This document shows, piece by piece, positions 16,478-19,972 of a DNA stretch of 19,972 nucleotides. The position numbers were made by a program, and so were the translations under genes. The DNA is taken from contig JBEGQX010000225.1 of NCBI GenBank assembly GCA_041180805.1, positions 1-19,972 of the forward strand, given 5' to 3'. The stretch's first letter is position 1. Every line of letters starts with the position of its first letter. This DNA comes from JBEGQX01 sp041180805. GTDB lineage: Bacteria > Planctomycetota > Planctomycetia > Gemmatales > Gemmataceae. The notes under the pieces were generated by a model. The model searched no databases. It was not told the origin of the DNA and was given only the letters and a program-made list of their open reading frames with translations.

Positions 16478-16957
16478 CTATTTTTTAGCGACCGCCTTGG
16501 GTTGATTGAATTCCAGTTCGCCGCTTTCATATGCAAGAATCTTTTCGATACGGCGGGCATGACGACCATTTTCAAATGGGGTTTCCAACCAGAGTTTTAC
16601 CATACGCTCGATCAGTTCCTCGCCCAGTAAATCCGCGCTGATGCAAAGAACATTGGCATCGTTATGGCGACGGCTGATCTCAGCGGTAATGCTGTCATGG
16701 CAGGGTGCTGCGCGCACACCTGAAACTTTGTTCGCTGCTATGCACATTCCAATTCCGGTACCGCAGATCAAAATTCCCCTGTCCGCCTGCTTGTTGCTTA
16801 CAGCGGTGGCAACTTCAAATGCATAATCCGGGTAATCAACGCATTCTTCCTTGTTCGGCCCGACATCGTGCACCTCGTGCCCCATGACCGTTAGAAAGTT
16901 GATAATGCGTTGTTTGACCTGATAACCACGATGGTCACTACCGATTTTGATGACCAT
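16478..16957 (-). CDS. rpiB: Ribose-5-phosphate isomerase B
   Basis: The 159-residue protein matches the full length of the RpiB/LacAB family. It interconverts ribose 5-phosphate and ribulose 5-phosphate in the non-oxidative pentose phosphate pathway, in the cytoplasm. Family landmarks are present: KIGSDHRGY at the N-terminus (D8, H9), EECVDYPDYA, ILICGTGIGMCIAANK with the catalytic Cys at about C65, VRAAPCHD, and RRHNDANVL (H98). The ATG at 16957 gives the conserved N-terminus and has AAGGGG nine bases upstream; upstream in-frame starts would add a non-conserved tail. It lies 41 bases after the phosphatase gene and should be co-transcribed with it. Confidence 0.97.
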   Translation of the reverse strand: MVIKIGSDHRGYQVKQRIINFLTVMGHEVHDVGPNKEECVDYPDYAFEVATAVSNKQADRGILICGTGIGMCIAANKVSGVRAAPCHDSITAEISRRHNDANVLCISADLLGEELIERMVKLWLETPFENGRHARRIEKILAYESGELEFNQPKAVAKK

Positions 16958-16998
16958 TTTTTGATACCCCTTGTCGTTGTACAGACCTGCGATATCCA

Positions 16999-17484
16999 TT
17001 ATACACCCTGCCTTGAGATTGGGGAAAGTATTGTGCCGGCCCAAGGAGCCAGACTGGAGGCAATCTCATCCCTGCAACGAACATACGCCTGATCGTTCAT
17101 GCCAAAAGGATCCTGAATTTCAGAACCATTCTGGCTGATTAGCCGGACCTTCTCGGGGTTTGTCGGACCAAACCTCTGCTGAATGGCGTGCAAATGACCA
17201 GAGGTCATAACCAACACCAGGTCCGATTCCTGGATCATTTCCAATGTCAGCATTCGGCTCTGGTGGGTGGAAAGATCCGCCCCAACCTGAGCCATGGCAT
17301 ATTTGGCCCCAGATGATGCCGGGCTGTTGCCATAGGCCATGACACCCGCGGATTTTACCGAAACACCATGGCCTTCAATCGATGCCACGTCGCAATTGAA
17401 ATGTTTCGAAACCATTCGTGCACACAACAACTCTGCCATCGGGCTCCTGCAGGTGTTTCCAGTGCAAACAAAAAGGATTTTCAT
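16999..17484 (-). CDS. Low-molecular-weight phosphatase, probably protein-arginine phosphatase (YwlE type)
   Basis: The 161-residue protein has the full low-molecular-weight phosphatase fold. The P-loop CTGNTCRS at the N-terminus gives the nucleophile C7 and phosphate-binding R13, and the general-acid loop is seen as QDPFG (D125). Residue 11 in the P-loop is Thr; in the well-studied Bacillus YwlE this Thr selects phosphoarginine, while tyrosine phosphatases usually have Ile or Leu. Arginine specificity is therefore inferred, not shown. The ATG at 17484 starts right at the conserved MKILFVCTGN; an in-frame GTG at 17520 is unlikely. Its ribosome-binding site is weak. The neighbour rpiB gives the same order as Bacillus ywlE-ywlF. 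A tyrosine phosphatase acting on exopolysaccharide kinases is the alternative. Confidence 0.93.
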   Translation of the reverse strand: MKILFVCTGNTCRSPMAELLCARMVSKHFNCDVASIEGHGVSVKSAGVMAYGNSPASSGAKYAMAQVGADLSTHQSRMLTLEMIQESDLVLVMTSGHLHAIQQRFGPTNPEKVRLISQNGSEIQDPFGMNDQAYVRCRDEIASSLAPWAGTILSPISRQGV

Positions 17485-17695
17485 ACTTACTTCAGGTTTT
17501 CCAAGTTGATTGGGAACCACGGTACACCTGAGCCCTGCCAGAACCTTATGCCCTTATTTTACGCACACTTTATTCCCAACAAGCCCGTACGGAATAATTT
17601 CATCAATTCTGAACAAAAAAACTCGTTACAATATGGGCGTTGATGGACTAGTTTGGGGCCTGATATCCCCTTAAACGGTTGAAGTTTAATGAAAA
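17485..17695. other. Divergent intergenic region between phosphatase and secreted-protein genes
   Basis: These 211 bases contain no gene that I can support. On the plus strand a TACAAT hexamer at about 17627-17632 looks like a -10 element, but I find no good -35 at the right distance. No clear hairpin terminator is present. Confidence 0.3.
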
Positions 17696-19672
17696 ATGGG
17701 AGTTTTTGGCAAGATGAGTTTTTTAATTGGCAATATTAAAAGTCTTTGTTGGGCAATCATACCCATTTTGCTCACCAATCCTGTAATTTCCATGGAGCCC
17801 TTTTCCGAGGCACAAACTAGCGAATTCATGCAGGCATTGGCGACCTTTGTGGAAAAGAACCACCTTAAAAAAGACCCTGCTTCCATGCAGAAAGGCATGG
17901 TTTACGAATACCGCGACATGCGCAAAAAAAGCCCGCCCGAATGCTTTGTCCAGGGTGAGGCACTGGATACCATGCATGATGGTGCCTGGCTTGCCGCGGC
18001 TTTGGTTCATGCCAGAATCACCAAAGATGAACCCTTGTATAAAGACCTGCTCGAAAAATATTTGCTCCCGTTTTACTGCCGGATGCTTAATCATTCCCAT
18101 GAGATTTTTTCCAACAAGGTGAATCATGCCCGGCCATCCGCACAAGACACCTGGAAAAATTCCAGGGAATGGCTGCTGCAGGATGGCGAAAAGGGCTTTG
18201 TCCCCTATTGGTGGGATGAGGGATACTCGGTAAGCCTGGAAAGGCTGCGGGATAAAAACCCCCTTCCCGCGTTCCCCTCGTTTGATGATTTCATTCACCA
18301 AAAGCGTCCAAACCCCAACTTACAGCTTTCGGGTTATTCGCTTGGTTCCTCCAATCATCTGGCGCAGGATCTCGCTGTGATGCTGCAACTTTCGTGGCTG
18401 CTTTACCGCAACCTGGAAGACAAGGATGGCGATTGCTACCGTGCTGAACTTCTGGATGCAAGCCGCCATTTACAGGAATGCCGGATGCGCCACCACGGTC
18501 CTATCGCCATGGTGGATGCCGCTGCCGGTCTGGCCCACGCGAATGCCGCCCTGTTGCGCCAGGTGCCTGATCAATCCAAATTCGAAATCAAGTTACTTAA
18601 CAATCACTATCGGCAATGTCTGGAATCCGCGGAGGCTGGCAAACGCCTTCCAACCCCCGGGTTTGCGGATGATCAGGAATACCGCTACTACAGTGCGCTG
18701 GCCCGCCATGGTACTCTGCCAAAAGCTGTGGCTTTCAAGCTGGTCTACGATGCGCTAACCGAGGGCAGGCTTTACCAATATTATTGCGATGATCAGGATG
18801 TGCCCGCCGGCATGAATCGATTCGACCTGCATCCCATTTATTTCACCGCTGGAAAACCGTTGGACTATCGTTCTGATCGCAAGGGCCCCGGTGGTAAGCC
18901 TCGACCGGCAGGTTCCCGTTTGGGGCCACAAAACATGGTTGTTTGCGGTTGGGGCTGTCAGGCCCTTAACAAGTGGCCGGAACTTTGGACCGAATCCATC
19001 GGGCAACTGTTTGGCAAGCTGCCTTTGGTGGCAATCCATCATCCGAACATGGATCCATCGCCAGCAAAATTCACCACCTTCAAGCTGGAAAACCAACCTC
19101 TGGAATTGTCCGCCAGCCTCAACCAGCTTACTCTGCGAATTCCAAACCCGCCCCGGCAGTTGGATTTGCAAATACTCTCGGCGGATGGCTCCCAGGGTTG
19201 CAAACTGAAGCTGAATAACATCGAGATCCAGGGGACTAATCTTCGGAGTGAGAAAATCCAGCTCGAACATCGCTGGCAGAATTCCAGCAATGCATCTATC
19301 CTTCAGGTGGAGATCCCGTTCACCGTTCGGAAGGGCCAAACGGCTTGGTTAAATGGAGTGGAACTGGGCAAATACCAACTTAGCCTTGCCGGCAAGAAAC
19401 AGGAGTTTGTACTGGCAACCCAACCTGCCCATGTAAAAATGCTCCTTCAACGCGAACTGGTTGAAGGTTTGGCAACCTGGCAGCGCGTGTTCAAGGAAAA
19501 AGGCTACCTTCCCACCGGGCTGGATGCCGGTGGAGATTGGGATCACTATTCCGATAGCGGCGCGTATGCCCACCTGATTTGCGCCTGTGCCCAGCATTTG
19601 CACCTGCTCCATGGAAAGCAGGATTGGGAAACCCTGCGACTGCCAGCCATCCTTGAGGATTCACACAAGTAA
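17696..19672 (+). CDS. Secreted protein of unknown function, possibly a helical-toroid fold
   Basis: I do not recognise this 658-residue protein. It begins with a probable signal peptide (hydrophobic core about residues 16-31, cleavage near NPVIS). The first ~400 residues look largely alpha-helical, with regularly spaced Trp, Tyr and His (MHDGAWLAAALVHA, FVPYWWDEGY, SGYSLGSSNHLAQDLA, MVDAAAGLAHANAAL), which recalls the alpha/alpha toroids of polysaccharide lyases and hydrolases. The middle-to-C-terminal part (~450-590) looks beta-rich, and the last ~60 residues contain GGDWDHYSDSGAYAHLI. No catalytic signature can be assigned. The ATG at 17696 has no strong ribosome site; an in-frame ATG at 17714 with GGGAG 11 bases upstream is an equally good start. 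The next gene starts 11 bases after the stop. Confidence 0.75.
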   Translation: MGVFGKMSFLIGNIKSLCWAIIPILLTNPVISMEPFSEAQTSEFMQALATFVEKNHLKKDPASMQKGMVYEYRDMRKKSPPECFVQGEALDTMHDGAWLAAALVHARITKDEPLYKDLLEKYLLPFYCRMLNHSHEIFSNKVNHARPSAQDTWKNSREWLLQDGEKGFVPYWWDEGYSVSLERLRDKNPLPAFPSFDDFIHQKRPNPNLQLSGYSLGSSNHLAQDLAVMLQLSWLLYRNLEDKDGDCYRAELLDASRHLQECRMRHHGPIAMVDAAAGLAHANAALLRQVPDQSKFEIKLLNNHYRQCLESAEAGKRLPTPGFADDQEYRYYSALARHGTLPKAVAFKLVYDALTEGRLYQYYCDDQDVPAGMNRFDLHPIYFTAGKPLDYRSDRKGPGGKPRPAGSRLGPQNMVVCGWGCQALNKWPELWTESIGQLFGKLPLVAIHHPNMDPSPAKFTTFKLENQPLELSASLNQLTLRIPNPPRQLDLQILSADGSQGCKLKLNNIEIQGTNLRSEKIQLEHRWQNSSNASILQVEIPFTVRKGQTAWLNGVELGKYQLSLAGKKQEFVLATQPAHVKMLLQRELVEGLATWQRVFKEKGYLPTGLDAGGDWDHYSDSGAYAHLICACAQHLHLLHGKQDWETLRLPAILEDSHK

Positions 19673-19683
19673 AGGAACGAAAA

Positions 19684-19972
19684 ATGCTACTATTGATCTG
19701 CGCCCTTTTGCTTTCCCAAGAACCGGACAAAGCGGAAACACTTCCGGGGCAATGGAAACTGGAACCGATAGAAACCAAAACCTTCGAGGGCGAACTGCTT
19801 TTTCGGGTGAATTTGGCAGATGGCCTGGCAAAGGACTGGGGCTTCTTCATGACCAAGGCCCCAGAGCTGCCCACCCAGAAAAAAGTGGAAACCCTTTTCC
19901 AGATGCCCGGGGCAACCCTGAAGCCTGCCTTTTACAAGGATCTTTCCCCCCTTGCGAGGGATGTGATCTTTC
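19684..19972 (+). CDS. Secreted protein of unknown function, N-terminal part only (runs off right edge)
   Basis: The frame stays open for 96 codons to the window end. It starts with a short hydrophobic signal-like segment (MLLLICALLLSQ) and continues with ETLPGQWKLEPIETKTFEGE and AKDWGFFMTKAPELPTQ; I do not recognise the family. AAAGGA, 7 bases before the ATG, overlaps the stop codon of the preceding gene, so the two are likely translationally coupled and functionally linked. Codon use and spacing look genuine. Confidence 0.7.
   Translation, partial: MLLLICALLLSQEPDKAETLPGQWKLEPIETKTFEGELLFRVNLADGLAKDWGFFMTKAPELPTQKKVETLFQMPGATLKPAFYKDLSPLARDVIF

Overview
The window looks like a chromosomal segment of a planctomycete, most likely of the Gemmata group (Gemmataceae). 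The main signs are a DUF1559 pseudopilin followed by a small 'carboxypeptidase-regulatory-like' lipoprotein, a secreted DUF1080 protein, and two large exported proteins whose N-termini carry an LE-x-R-x-VPA motif (LESREVPA and LEDRSVPA). Base composition looks fairly even by eye. I see no transposase, integrase, tRNA, rRNA, CRISPR array or other mobile-element signature.

Layout, left to right. (1) 1-912, minus strand: start of a succinate dehydrogenase operon, sdhC then sdhA, which runs off the left edge; a candidate promoter lies upstream. (2) 946-4664, minus strand: a very large modular chitinase with two CBM2-like modules, a cadherin/Big-like module, a first GH18 domain, a Calx-beta module and a second GH18 domain, ended by a strong hairpin terminator. 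(3) 4940-7387, plus strand: DUF1559 pseudopilin, small putative lipoprotein, then a DUF1080 protein with its own ribosome-binding site and a strong terminator. (4) 7389-13528, minus strand: a putative outer-membrane beta-barrel protein followed by a membrane-anchored or exported cytochrome with ten heme c motifs and a C-terminal LVIVD beta-propeller. (5) 13884-16424, plus strand, divergent from (4): an exported protein joining RTX-type repeats to two GlcG/HbpS-like heme-binding-type domains. (6) 16478-17484, minus strand: a YwlE-like low-molecular-weight phosphatase followed by ribose-5-phosphate isomerase B, an order that recalls Bacillus ywlE-ywlF. (7) 17696 to the right edge, plus strand: two closely coupled genes for secreted proteins I do not recognise.

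The most interesting part is 7389-16424. A barrel-type outer-membrane protein, a decaheme cytochrome with a propeller, and a divergent RTX/HbpS-like surface protein together suggest a cell-envelope redox or heme-handling locus. That link is inferred from domains and gene order only. Second are the two-headed chitinase and the phosphatase, whose P-loop carries the threonine that marks protein-arginine phosphatases rather than tyrosine phosphatases.
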